Positions 9,483 through 18,952 of a DNA stretch of 64,000 nucleotides are shown one piece after another. Location: assembly GCA_963844205.1 (NCBI GenBank), contig CAWJNK010000014.1, positions 930,001 through 994,000 on the forward strand. The letters run 5' to 3'. The DNA comes from DASSUW01 sp963844205 (lineage in GTDB: Bacteria > Actinomycetota > Thermoleophilia > Solirubrobacterales > Solirubrobacteraceae). The notes below the pieces were generated by a model. The model saw nothing but the letters and a program-made list of their open reading frames with translations, was not told the DNA's origin and made no database searches. Positions within the stretch are counted from its first letter, which is position 1. The number at the start of each line of letters is the position of its first letter. The position numbers and the translations under genes are program-made.

Positions 9483-10690
9483 CAGGCGTTCTCTCCTTCG
9501 ATCGCCGCACCGGCGTACGGCGGGAACACGAGCAAGGACATGGCGAAGCCGAGCCCGGCGGTCGTGACGAGGAGGCCGAACCACAGTGTCGGCTCCCAGC
9601 CGAGCCCGCCTTGGAAGAGCTCCACGCACAGGAAGAACAGGCTCCACAGCGCGAGCGGCAGCAGCGCGGCGAAGAGACGGATGCGGCCCACGCCGCCGCC
9701 GAGCCGCGCCAGCAGCAGGTCGCCGATCACGCCGGCGAGCACGAGCGCCGGGATCAGCTCGGCCTCGCGGTACTCGCTGAGCATCGGCCACAGCAACGCC
9801 AGGAACGTGAACGTGATGGTCAGCGTGCCGACAGGAAGGCGCCAGCGCCGGCGCATCATCAGGACCGCCCCCATCAGCGCCACCGTGAACAGCAGGATGC
9901 CGGCGACGCTGGCCTGCGTGCTGAAGAAGTAGTAGGGGAACGCGGCGTCACCGTAGTGGGTCAGCGCGCGCGACAGGCCCTCGGTGTGGACCGCGTCGGC
10001 GCCCGGCGAGAACGCGTCGGCGCGGCTCGCGATGTCGTCCTGGAACGCCTGCGTCGCCGCGATGCCGCCGCCGTAGAACGGGATGATCTGGTGGATGACG
10101 AACAGCATGACCGCGGTCAGCGAGGTCACCGAGAACGCCGTCGGCAGGTGCTCGCGCAGCGAGGGGGCGACGATGTCGCGCTTCTGCCACGCCGAGGCGG
10201 CCGTGATCGTCGCGAGGAGGGCGCCCGCGTAGAAGAGGCCCTGATGCGGCGGGCTGAACGTGGAGTCGATCTGGTTCTCGAAGCCGTACGCCTGGTGCCA
10301 GATGAAGTCCGCCGGGCCGGCGAGCGCGGCCAGCGGCAGCGCGATGAACGCCAGCCCGTAGCCCCGCGGGACGGCCGACCAGTCGAGGTCGTCGAGGCCC
10401 TTCTGGTACCGGAGCAGGACGATCGCGATCCACACGCCGACCGCCGTCAGCCCGAGGTACATCGCGATGTGGGGCGGCGACCAGAAGTTGTCGACGCCGG
10501 TGAGGTTGTTGTGCCGCAGGCCGTCCCAGAACAGCGCCACGAGCGTATACGCGGCGAGCGCGATCGTGACGGCGTCCTCGGCCCATGTGGCGTGCGGGTG
10601 CGGACGGCCGCTGATGCGTACCGTCGGCAGCCAGCTCGCGATGGTGTAGGTCTTCCCGGCGTCGCCGGTGGGCTCGAGCACCTGGCTCAC
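9482..10690 (-). CDS. Polytopic membrane protein with two PPH motifs
   Basis: A 402-residue integral membrane protein with about ten helices by hydrophobicity. I do not recognise a named family. Two similar short motifs, NFWSPPHIAMYLG near residue 68 and TFSPPHQGLFYAG near residue 146, and a DFIWHQAYGFE stretch between them put several His and Asp residues next to membrane segments, as in metal-dependent membrane enzymes, but no known His-box pattern is complete. The start is GTG at 10690 with AGAGGA upstream. It is the first gene of the operon running to 4231, so the promoter should lie in 10691-10823. Possible jobs: membrane-bound lipid-modifying enzyme or channel-like partner. Confidence 0.82.
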   Translation of the reverse strand: MSQVLEPTGDAGKTYTIASWLPTVRISGRPHPHATWAEDAVTIALAAYTLVALFWDGLRHNNLTGVDNFWSPPHIAMYLGLTAVGVWIAIVLLRYQKGLDDLDWSAVPRGYGLAFIALPLAALAGPADFIWHQAYGFENQIDSTFSPPHQGLFYAGALLATITAASAWQKRDIVAPSLREHLPTAFSVTSLTAVMLFVIHQIIPFYGGGIAATQAFQDDIASRADAFSPGADAVHTEGLSRALTHYGDAAFPYYFFSTQASVAGILLFTVALMGAVLMMRRRWRLPVGTLTITFTFLALLWPMLSEYREAELIPALVLAGVIGDLLLARLGGGVGRIRLFAALLPLALWSLFFLCVELFQGGLGWEPTLWFGLLVTTAGLGFAMSLLVFPPYAGAAIEGENA

Positions 10691-10823
10691 GACATCGTCC
10701 TCTCTGTGGTCACGTTCCGTCCCGCCTCTAGTCGAGTGGCGATCTTCCCCGCCGGCAACCGTAAACCGGCTGCTCTCCGGTGCGCAAGTGGCTGATCCTG
10801 GGCGAACGTCGAGAGCGCTACGG

Positions 10824-13695
10824 TCATGCTTCCGCCGTCGCCGGGGTCGGCTCCTGGTGCTCCGGCTCAGGTTCGGCCAGCGACCAGAGCTTGATGCTGG
10901 CCTTGCGGCCGCGGACCTCGAAGTCGCCGACCTCGACCAGGTCGTCCGCGGGCCGGGTGAGCGCCGCGCGCGTGCTGTCGGCCAGGAACAGCTGGTGGGG
11001 CGTGCCCTTCGTCATGCCCTCCAGGCGCGCGGCGGTGTTGGTGGTGTCGCCGAGCGCCGTGTACTCCAGGCGGCGCTCGGAGCCGACGTTGCCGGACATC
11101 ACGGGCCCGCTGTTGAGCCCGATGCCCATCTTGAAGCCGTCGTGCAGGTCCTCGTCGCGCAGCGACTGGTTGAAGCCCTCCAGGCGTTCGAGCATGTCGC
11201 GCGACGCCGCGAGCGCCCGATCGGCGTGGTCCTCCTGCTTCAGCGGCGCGCCGAACACGGCCATGATGCCGTCGCCCATGTAGGCCACGAGCGTCCCGCC
11301 ATGGTCGAGGATCGCCTCGCTCATGGCGGTCAGGTAGCGGTTGAGGGCGGCGATCACCTGCTCCGGCTCGAGCGTCTCGGCGAACGAGGTGAAGCCGCGC
11401 AGGTCGCTGAACATGACGGTCGCCTCGCCGCGGACGCCGCCGAGGCGGACCCCCTCGGCGTCCTCGAGCACCTGGTCGACGACCGACTCGGGCACGAAGC
11501 GCGCGAACGCGTCGCGCGTGTTGGCCCGCTCGAACGCGACCGTGAGGCCATGGATCGCGGCGGTGCAGGCGATCGCGACGACGGCGGCGATGACCGGTGT
11601 CGCCACGGCGAGGATCGCCTGGTCCCCGTTGAAGGCGAGCTGGGCGGCGACGAGGAACGCGGCCAGCAGCGTGCCCGCGAGGCTGAGCGCGAAGGCGGTG
11701 CGCATCCGGAGCGCGGCGAGCGGAGCGGTGACGGCGAGCAGCACGAGCAGCAGCGCATCCACCCACCAGGGGACGGTGTGCAGCGGGAAGCCGCGCAGGC
11801 CGGTGTTGATCGCGTTCGCCCAGATCTCGGGCCCCGGCATCAGGCCGGACCCTGTGGTGGAGGTCGAGTGCCGGTCCTGCAGCGAAGGCGCCGAGGCGCC
11901 CACCACCACGTAGTTGCCGCGGATGTCCGACGCGCGGAACTTCCCGCGCATCACGTCGATGAAGCTGATGTACGGGACCGAGCGCGTCGGGCCCGCGTAG
12001 TCGATCCACCCCGTCTCGCCCGGCGGGGTCTTGATGCCGGCGCCGAAGTCGAGCGCCGCGGTTGCCAGCGAGTCGAGCTTCTGCGGCTCGAACGCGAAGC
12101 GGCGGATGCGGCCGTCGACGTCGTTCACCGCGTTGCCGTTGGCCGGGACGCCGCGGCTGTACGCCAGCACCTCGCCGCCGCCGAAGATGGCGGTCGAGCC
12201 ATCGTCGGCGACCTCCGTCGTCGAGAGCACCACGTTGCCCGCCGAGCGCGTCGCCTGGATCAGGCGCGTGTCCGCGGCGTCATTGCCGCTCGGCTCCGTG
12301 AACTGGACGTCGTAGACGATGACCTTCGCGCCCGCGTCGGCGAGCTTGCGGATCACGCGCGCGTGCAGGTTGCGGCTGAACGGGAAGGTCGGGCTCTTGA
12401 GCTCGTCGAACGTCTTGTCGTCGATCGCGACGACCACCACCGGGCCCGGCGGGCGCTCGCCGCGAATGTCGAAGCGCCGGTCGACGGTCGAGAATTCGAG
12501 CTTCTTGAGGACGTCCACGGCCTGGAAGCCCAGGCCGAGCACGGCGACCGACAGCGCGGTCCCGAGCAGCATCACGGCGCGCAGCCGCCGGGTCCGGAGG
12601 TTCATCCCCTCGGCCGGGCTGACGACGTCGAGGAACCGGTTGAAGCGCGGGTGGGCGACGGGGTTGGCGAGCAGCAGGGTGCCCACGAGGCCGACGAACG
12701 CAGCCGCGAGCGGCGGAACGATCGACAGGATCACGCCCTGGTCGAACGCGATCACCGCGCCGCCGAGGAACGCGGCGGCGGCGAGGAGCCCTGCGAGGAG
12801 CCCGATCGCGCTCCCGAACCGGTATCCGACGAGCGGCCCGACCGCGCCGAGCGCGACGATCAGCAGCCAGTCGACCCAGCCGGGCGCCTCGTCGAGCGGG
12901 AAGCCGTCGAGGGCGGTCGCGATCGCGGCGGCCTGCAGCTCGGGGCCCGGCATGGCCGGGTCGGTCGCCGTCTCGTGGACGTCCTGGAGGCGGGGTGAGG
13001 TGGCGCCGACCACGACGACCTTGCCGCGCACGGCCGCCGGGTCGAAGCGCCCGTACTCGACGTCGCGGTAGCTCAGGTGCCGGATCGTGCCGGCGGGTCC
13101 AGGGAAGTCGATCAGAGCGCTTCCGTCGAGCCGCGGCGCATCCCCGGTCTTCCGGCGCACGGCCGCGGCCGCGAACGTCTCGAGTCCCTGCTCGCTCGCC
13201 CGGAACCGGCGGATCACGCCGTCCTCGTCGGGGGTCACGTTCCCGTTCGCGGGGATCGCGCGGCTGTACTTCAGGCCCTCGCCGCCGCCGAAGATCGCGG
13301 TCGAGCCGTCAGGGGCGACCTCGGTCGTCGCGAGGACGACCTTGCGGGATGCGCGGACCGCCTCGATCAGCGCGTTGTCGGCGGCGGGGAAGTTGCTCGC
13401 CTCCGTGAACTGGATGTCGACGGCGATGACAGCGGCGCCCGCTTCGGTCAACCGGTCGATGACCCGCGCGTGACGGTGCCGGTTGAGCGGAAACGAGCTG
13501 TCCTCGAGCGTGCGGTCGTCGATCCCGACGACCACGACGTCGGCCGGCGGATCCTGCGTGCCGCGGAGGTCGAACATCGCGTCGATCGACGGCGAGCTGG
13601 GCGTCGGGCAGGGCGTCCGTCGCCTCGAAGATCGCGCCGACGCCGATCGCGACCAGCACGGCGACCACCGCCAGCTTCAGCCGTCGCCGCTTCAT
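10824..13695 (-). CDS. Class III nucleotidyl cyclase with two CHASE2 domains (apparent frameshift)
   Basis: Membrane sensor cyclase of about 955 residues that makes cAMP or cGMP. Order: helix 1, extracellular CHASE2 (DVVVVGIDDRTL onward), three helices, a fourth helix, second CHASE2 (VVVVAIDDKTF onward), three more helices, then the catalytic domain. The cyclase shows VMFSDLRGFTSF and YMGDGIMAVFG (metal Asp residues) and LGDTTNTAARLE (base and transition-state region). The first codons (MKRRRLKLAVVAVLVAIG) and the rest are in different frames: one extra base near 13590 splits QLA from SIDAMFDLRG. The second CHASE2 shows how the joint should read (STVDRRFDIRG). Start 13695 overlaps the DUF3307 stop (ATGA). 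The frameshift may be real or an error; an internal ATG at 13577 would give 917 residues without helix 1. Confidence 0.88.
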
Positions 13696-14084
13696 GCCGC
13701 TCCCAGCAGGATCGCGACGAGGAACAGCGACAGGACGTGGAACGACTGGTCGACCGACGCGGCGAGGCCGATGTCGAACCGCTCGGCGCCCTTGACGCGC
13801 GCGAGCCAGAGCCGCACGACGCGGCCGTCGTCCAGCACCAGGTGCGGCAGGAAGATCAGCGCGGCCGCGAGCAGCGCCCAGCCGGCGTCGAGCTCGTCGC
13901 CGATCCAGATCAGCGCCGGCGCGAACGCGAGCGTGTAGGTGGTGACGTGGGACACGAGCGCGCGGAAGGCCACGCCACCGCTCAGGCCGCCACGCTTGTT
14001 CCGCGCCTGCCAGTCGGTCTGGAACAGGTAATCGCCGACCATGTGCGCGACCAGGAAGCTCGCGAAGACCGAGACCCAGTTCAC
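13692..14084 (-). CDS. DUF3307 membrane protein
   Basis: A 130-residue membrane protein of the DUF3307 family. The opening VNWVSVFASFLVAHMVGDYLFQTDWQA is the family signature (AHxxGDYxxQ near residue 13). It continues with about three further hydrophobic segments and a conserved HLVLDDGR. The GTG start at 14084 overlaps the stop of the FecR-module protein (GTGA) and its own stop overlaps the cyclase start (ATGA), so three genes form one translationally coupled unit. The function of DUF3307 is not known. Its position between an exported FecR-module protein and a CHASE2 cyclase hints at a role in moving or sensing that protein. A damaged second copy lies at 17726-18120. Confidence 0.88.
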   Translation of the reverse strand: MNWVSVFASFLVAHMVGDYLFQTDWQARNKRGGLSGGVAFRALVSHVTTYTLAFAPALIWIGDELDAGWALLAAALIFLPHLVLDDGRVVRLWLARVKGAERFDIGLAASVDQSFHVLSLFLVAILLGAA

Positions 14085-15688
14085 CTTCGGCGCTTGGCGA
14101 GGTATTGCTTGCCGGCACTCACGACGACCGTGCGCTTGCGGACGAAGTCACGAACCGCGACCTTGCCCTTCGCGACGCGGGTGAGCGTGCCGTCGCAGCG
14201 GTCCTCCACCAGCCACCTGGTGCCTCGGACGGTCGCGGAGCTGAACTCGCCCTTCGTGCGGAACTTGCCCTTGCCGTCGCCCCACAGCCGGCGCTTCTTC
14301 CTCGCTGCCGCGGCGTTCGCGCTCCCGCCGCAGCTCAGCTTGCCGGTCAGGGTCATCGTGCTGAGCGGCTTGCGTCCCTTCCCCTGGCCGAGCTTGAACA
14401 CGCCCTGGTAGAACCAGGCCTTCTGGCGGCCGGCGGCCTGGAGGGTCACGCGGCCGCTGCTGGTGTCGAACGTGGAGCCGACCGGGACCTGCTGGGCCTG
14501 CTCGAGCTCGAAGAACTCGTCGCTGCCGGGGATCTTGACGCGGACGCGGCCGCGCGCCTCGAACACGTTGACGGTCTCGCCGGCCTCGGGAGGCGGCAGT
14601 TGAAGCTCCGGCGGCTTGCCGCCGAACTCGAAGGCGCCGATGTCGCAGTTGCCGACGAACTCGGCGTGGCGCTGGTCGGTCCCGGCGACGCCGCACCACT
14701 GGGCATCCCCGGCGTTGATCGCGGGACTGCCGGCGAGCAGTGCGTGCGTGTCGGTGGGCCCGCCGTTGTTCGTCAGCGCCCCGAGACCCGGAGCGCCGTT
14801 GGTCGTTCCCCCGCCGGCGCCGAAGCACGTCCCGTCGTCGTCGAGGTTGCCGGTCCAGTTGCCGCGGAAGACGCTCGTGAGCCCGCCACCGCCGCACGCG
14901 CCCCCTTGGTTGCCGACCAGAAGCGTGTTGTTGAGCGACAGCCCGGGGCTCGCCGCGGGCTCCACGACAACGCCGCCGCCGCCGTTGCCGGCGATCGTCG
15001 CCTGCAAGAGGGTGAGCGTTCCGCTCGTCGCGGCGCCGCCGCCGCTCGCCGCTTGGTTGGCGCTCACCGTGGAGGCCCAGATGGAGGCGTCGCTGTTCGG
15101 CTCGACCGCGATGCCTCCGCCGGCGCCGCCGGTCACGATGTTGCCGGAGATCGTCGACGAGTACGCGAAGAAGTCGCCCCCGCTCGTAATGCCGCCGCCT
15201 CGGGTGGTCGCGGTGTTGCCCTTGACGATGCCGTCGTACAGGAAGAGCTGTGAGCCGCTCTCCAAGAGGATCCCACCGCCCGTGTCCGCGCGGCCGCCGG
15301 TGATCGTCACGCCGGCGAGAATTCCGCTCACGCCGGACGGGACGTGAATCGCGCGAGATTGGCCGCCGGCGTCGATGACCGTGGTGCGGGCGCCGGCGCT
15401 GCGGTTGTTGAGGAAGCTCCCGCCGAGGACGTTGTCGTTGCCGAGGACCAGCGGTCCGAGGGTCAGGCGATAGACCCCGGGCGGGACCTCGACCCACCGG
15501 CCCGTCGACACGTCGCCCAGCGCGATCGCCTCGCGCAGCGTGCAGTCGTTGCTGCACTCGCCGTCGTTGCCGTCCGCCGTCCTGTTCACGACGAGGTTGC
15601 CGAACTGCGCCGCGGCAACGCCCGGCACCGCGAGCGCGATGAGCGCCGCGACGACCGCGGCGATCCCCAGTCGAATTCCTGCTCTCAA
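14081..15688 (-). CDS. Exported CSLREA/beta-helix protein with FecR-like C-terminal module (member A)
   Basis: Secreted or surface protein of about 535 residues. Signal peptide (GIAAVVAALIALAVPGVAAA), CSLREA head (NDCTLREAIALG), a right-handed beta-helix of glycine-rich repeats (GGGI, ISGN), the usual end of such proteins (NNGGPTDTHALLAGSPAINAG and CDIGAFEF), then the shared C-terminal module from ETVNVFEARG: FecR-like first half, one Cys (KLSCGG), a basic stretch (RKKRRLWGDG) and ATVRGTRWLVEDRC. I chose the TTG at 15688 because a TTGACA/GACCAT promoter sits just upstream; a TTG at 15727 is also open but lies inside the -35 box. First gene of the operon with DUF3307 and the cyclase. Confidence 0.85.
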   Translation of the reverse strand: MRAGIRLGIAAVVAALIALAVPGVAAAQFGNLVVNRTADGNDGECSNDCTLREAIALGDVSTGRWVEVPPGVYRLTLGPLVLGNDNVLGGSFLNNRSAGARTTVIDAGGQSRAIHVPSGVSGILAGVTITGGRADTGGGILLESGSQLFLYDGIVKGNTATTRGGGITSGGDFFAYSSTISGNIVTGGAGGGIAVEPNSDASIWASTVSANQAASGGGAATSGTLTLLQATIAGNGGGGVVVEPAASPGLSLNNTLLVGNQGGACGGGGLTSVFRGNWTGNLDDDGTCFGAGGGTTNGAPGLGALTNNGGPTDTHALLAGSPAINAGDAQWCGVAGTDQRHAEFVGNCDIGAFEFGGKPPELQLPPPEAGETVNVFEARGRVRVKIPGSDEFFELEQAQQVPVGSTFDTSSGRVTLQAAGRQKAWFYQGVFKLGQGKGRKPLSTMTLTGKLSCGGSANAAAARKKRRLWGDGKGKFRTKGEFSSATVRGTRWLVEDRCDGTLTRVAKGKVAVRDFVRKRTVVVSAGKQYLAKRRR

Positions 15689-15698
15689 TCTAGGCGCG

Positions 15699-15727
15699 AT
15701 GGTCTTGAGGTGTGCACGGCGTGTCAA
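15699..15727 (-). promoter_or_regulatory. Promoter of member A, array type
   Basis: On the minus strand TTGACA (15727-15722) is followed after 17 bases by GACCAT (15704-15699). The start codon chosen for member A is 10 bases further, leaving almost no leader. The same arrangement precedes four other family members. Confidence 0.55.
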
Positions 15728-15749
15728 GGGGTCTGGACGCTTGGACGGG

Positions 15750-17664
15750 TCACGCGGCCTTCGCGACGTACCGCTTGCCCTTGCGCACGATGACCGTCTT
15801 CCTCTTCACGAAGTCGCGCACGGCGACCTTGCCTCGGACGACGCGTGTCAGCGTGCTGGCACATCGGTCCTCGACGAGCCACTTCGTCCCGCGTACGGTC
15901 GCGGAGCTGAAGTCGCCCTCGGTTCGGAACCGGCCGCTCCCGTCCCCCCAGATCCGCCGCCGCTTCTTGCGCGTGGCCGCGGTCGACGCCTTGCCGGCGT
16001 TCCTGCAGCTGAGCTTCTCGACCAGAACGATGCGCGTGATCGGCTTCGCGCCCTTGGTCTGGAGGACCTTGAATATCCCGTCGTAGAAGTCCGCCGTCGC
16101 CGTCTTGCCGGTCTTGTTGGCGGCGGCGACCAGCGTGACGCGCCCCTTCAGCGTGTCGATCGTCGTCCCGAGAGGGATCTGCTCCCCCTCGACGAGCCGG
16201 CGGAACTTGCGGTTCTTGCCGGGAAGCTTGATCCGCACCGTCCCGCTCTTCGGGATCGCGTTCACGTTCTTACCCGCGACCGGGGGCGGATCGTTGGCAA
16301 CGATCGTGCACGTCTTCGCCTCGTTCTCGGCCAGGGAGACGGTCCCGCCGGCCGCGCAGTCGCCAGCCGCCGTGAACGAGTAGCCGGCCAGCGCGTCGGC
16401 CGACACGGTGTACGTGCCGGCCGGGAGCGTGTACGTCGCGCCCGCACCAGTACCCGGCTGCGGGCTTCCGCCGACGTCGAACCCGGCGGTCACGTGAACG
16501 ACGAAATCCGAGGGATCCCGCGTCCCGCCCTGGTCGTTGACGACCTGCGTGACCACTCGCAGCGTCGGCGTCACGTACTCGAACGCGCCGATGTCGCAGG
16601 TTGAACGCGGCACGCCGCGCTGGTCGGTCGCCTTGCACGTCAGAGGATCTCCCGCGTTGATCGCCGGGCTCGCCGGATCGAGCGCATGCGTAGCCGTCAG
16701 CCCGGGCCGGTATTGACCTGGAGGGGTCCCAGAGCGGGTTGACGTTCTGCTTGTCGCCCGTGGCGGTGAAGCGCAGCTTGCGTCGTTGGCCAGGTTGTAG
16801 TCACCCGAATGCGCGGTCGGGCCGCTGCATTGAGCACCGGAGTTGCCGGCGACAATCGAGTCAGAGATCGTCAGCGTTGCGGCCGGCACGCTGGTCGCGG
16901 TCTGCACGAAGATGCCACCGCCGGTCCCAGCCGTGTTCGAGGCCACGGTCACGTTCTCCAGCACTAGGGCGCCCGCGGCGTCGACGCCGATGCCGCCACC
17001 GAGGCCCGGGCTCGAGCCGAGTTCCGACACATTGCCACTGACGGTCGAGTTGCGCAGCTCCGCCCTACCGCCACCGTCGACGTAGATCCCAGCGCCGGTG
17101 CCGATCCCGTCGTCGCCGCGACGTGGTTGCCGGACACCGTCGTGTTCGTCATCACGAGGGTCGCGAGCCCGCGGACCATGATGCCGCCCCCGAACCCGTT
17201 GGAGGCGAGAGTGGCGAAGTTGCCCGATGATCGCGCTGCGGCTGAGGTTGAGCGTCAAGGGAAGTTGGTTGATCCCGACCTCGATGCCAGCGCCGGAGAA
17301 GCCGTTAACGCCCCCCGTGATCGTCACGCCCGTAATCGTCGCGTTGGACGGTAATCAGGAGCACGCGCTGGTTGTTGCCGCCCTGGATGACGGTCGCGCC
17401 GGCTCCGGCTCCCTGGATCGTCACGTTGCTGCCGACGCTTAGCTGCCCGAGGCTCAGCGTGTACGTGCCGGCAGGCACCTGCACGACGTCTCCGGTGCGG
17501 CTTGCGACGATCACGGCCTCACGCAGCGAGCAGTCGACGGGACAACTCCCGTCGTTCTGGTCGGCCGTCGTGTTGACCTGGACCACCGCCTCCGCAACCG
17601 AAGGCACAGCTAGTGCGGCCAGTACGGCAACGAACAGGACGATGGCACGGCTCCCGCGGGGCAA
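15750..17664 (-). pseudogene. CSLREA/beta-helix protein with FecR-like module (member B), several frameshifts
   Basis: Paralogue of member A. Signal peptide (AIVLFVAVLAALAVPSVAEA), CSLREA head (PVDCSLREAVIVAS), beta-helix repeats, the CDIGAFEY end, a prealbumin-like repeat (DFVVHVTAGFDVGGSPQPG to YTVSADALAGYSF), then the shared module (KNVNAIPKSG to RGTKWLVEDRC). The reading frame changes about five times: near 17345, 17223, 17115, 16770 and 16725; each needs only one base to restore family sequence. From about 16700 down to the stop at 15750 the frame is intact and well conserved. So this is either a recently damaged gene or one with sequencing errors. The start is a TTG at 17664, 7 bases after a GACCAT box. 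Confidence 0.75.
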
Positions 17665-17671
17665 GGCGAGC

Positions 17672-17701
17672 ATGGTCTGCCAGCGAGTGCCTACGTGTCA
17701 A
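17672..17701 (-). promoter_or_regulatory. Promoter of member B, array type
   Basis: TTGACA (17701-17696) and, 18 bases on, GACCAT (17677-17672), minus strand. A TTG start follows after 7 bases, the distance expected for a leaderless transcript. The ATG inside GACCAT is the other possible start. Confidence 0.5.
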
Positions 17702-17725
17702 CCCGAACTGGACGCTTTGGCAGGT

Positions 17726-18120
17726 ATCAGGCCGCGCCGACGAGCAGGGCGACCAGGCAGAGCGAGAGGATGTGGAAGGACTGGTCGACGGACGCGGCGA
17801 GGCTGAAGTCGAACTCCGGGGCTCGCTTCACGTGCGCGAGGTAGGCCCGGACGAGGCGGCCGTCGTCGATGACCAGGTGCGGGAGCGCGACGAGCGCTCC
17901 GGCGAGCAGTGCCCAGCCGATGCCGAGCTGGTCCCCGATCCAGATCAGGGCTGGGACGAAGGCGAGCGTGTAGGTCGCGATGTGCGTCGCGAGCGCCCGG
18001 AGCGCGACGCCGCCGCTCAGCCCGCCGCGCTTGTTTCGCGCCTGCCAGTCGGTCTGGAAGCAGGTAGTCGCCGACCATGTGCGCGACGAGGAAGACGGCG
18101 AGGACGGAGACCCAGTTCAC
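17726..18120 (-). pseudogene. DUF3307 protein, second copy, frameshifted
   Basis: Close copy of the DUF3307 gene at 13692-14084. It begins with GTG at 18120 (VNWVSVLAVFLVAHMVGDYL) and loses the frame near 18060, where one extra base splits GDYL from FQTDWQARNKRGGLSGG; after that the family sequence continues in the next frame to a stop at 17726. The intact copy is followed by the CHASE2 cyclase; this one is followed only by beta-helix member B, so the duplicated unit has lost or never had a cyclase. Function, if any, unknown. Confidence 0.75.
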
Positions 18121-18129
18121 GGCGCGCGG

Positions 18130-18159
18130 ATGGTGACCGAGCCGCGCAGAGCGTGTCAA
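18130..18159 (-). promoter_or_regulatory. Promoter of the DUF3307 copy, array type
   Basis: TTGACA (18159-18154), 18 bases, CACCAT (18135-18130), then 9 bases to the GTG start at 18120, on the minus strand. It matches the promoters of the array family in sequence and placement. Confidence 0.5.
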
Positions 18160-18272
18160 CCGGTGGCCGGCCCCGGCTCAAGTCGGGCGGCACTCCGGCC
18201 GGTCTCAGATGAAGGTCTGAAGCGGCCTCGGTTGCACGAGATGCGGGCGTTGCGACCCTAGGCGGCCTTGCC

Positions 18273-18893
18273 TTACTCGAGGTCCTCCAGCGGTCGGCGC
18301 TCGATCTGCGGGCGCATCGAGCGGTCGATGCTCTCACTTGCGTCGCCTCGAGCCCAGAAGCGGGCGAGAGCCTTGCGGAGCTCGATCCGGGCTTCGACGT
18401 AGAGCCCAAGCCGCCGGTAGTCGCGAAGGTTGTCCTTGAGCAGCGACGCCGGCCGGTCGAGCAGCGCGACGCCATCGAAGCCGAGGATGCCGCTGCCGAG
18501 GGCAGTGCGAGACAGCGCGAACATGTGCAGCGGCACGTTCTTCCCAGCCCGGACATTCCGGGCGGTGGCGAGGTCCGGCACCACGAGATTGAGCGCCTCG
18601 ACCGGGACGACCGCGACCACGTTCTCGTCCTTCTCGCCTTCCGAGACGTGGCATGTCGGCGTGATCACCATGCTCAGGACGCCGAAGTTCGCAGCGACGA
18701 CGATCTCGGCCGACGGCGCGTTCTCGGGATAGTCGTCGAACGACTCGGTTCGAACGTCCTCGCCGGCGCCGAGCACGAACCGAGGACGCTGCGGCATGAG
18801 CGCGATCGGCACGTTGAACAGGAGATCCCCCTGGCGGAGGGGATGGTCGGCGCCGGGCTCCCAGTAGAAGCCGTCGTTGTCGTGTTCGGACAT
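18273..18893 (-). CDS. Hypothetical protein, 206 residues
   Basis: I do not recognise this protein. It is soluble, acidic at the start (MSEHDNDGFYWEPGADHPLRQG) and has a central VLSMVITPTCHVSEGEKDENVVAVVPV, which recalls proteins that handle a Cys/His site, and a helical end (LLKDNLRDYRRLGLYVEARIELRKAL). I chose the ATG at 18893; an ATG nine codons earlier is also open. It lies in a short stretch (18.2-20.2 kb) of small accessory genes (HTH protein, MazEF-like pair, DUF4143 remnant), so it may be part of a mobile or defence-type cargo. Confidence 0.65.
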   Translation of the reverse strand: MSEHDNDGFYWEPGADHPLRQGDLLFNVPIALMPQRPRFVLGAGEDVRTESFDDYPENAPSAEIVVAANFGVLSMVITPTCHVSEGEKDENVVAVVPVEALNLVVPDLATARNVRAGKNVPLHMFALSRTALGSGILGFDGVALLDRPASLLKDNLRDYRRLGLYVEARIELRKALARFWARGDASESIDRSMRPQIERRPLEDLE

Positions 18894-18952
18894 GCGAAGC
18901 GCTCCACACCAGTGGAGCACTTCACGCTATGCGACAAGTCGGACGAACCGCG

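Noticed and set aside
10668..12998. Open frame of 776 codons on the plus strand
   Set aside because: Antisense to the cyclase, whose conserved motifs are clear.
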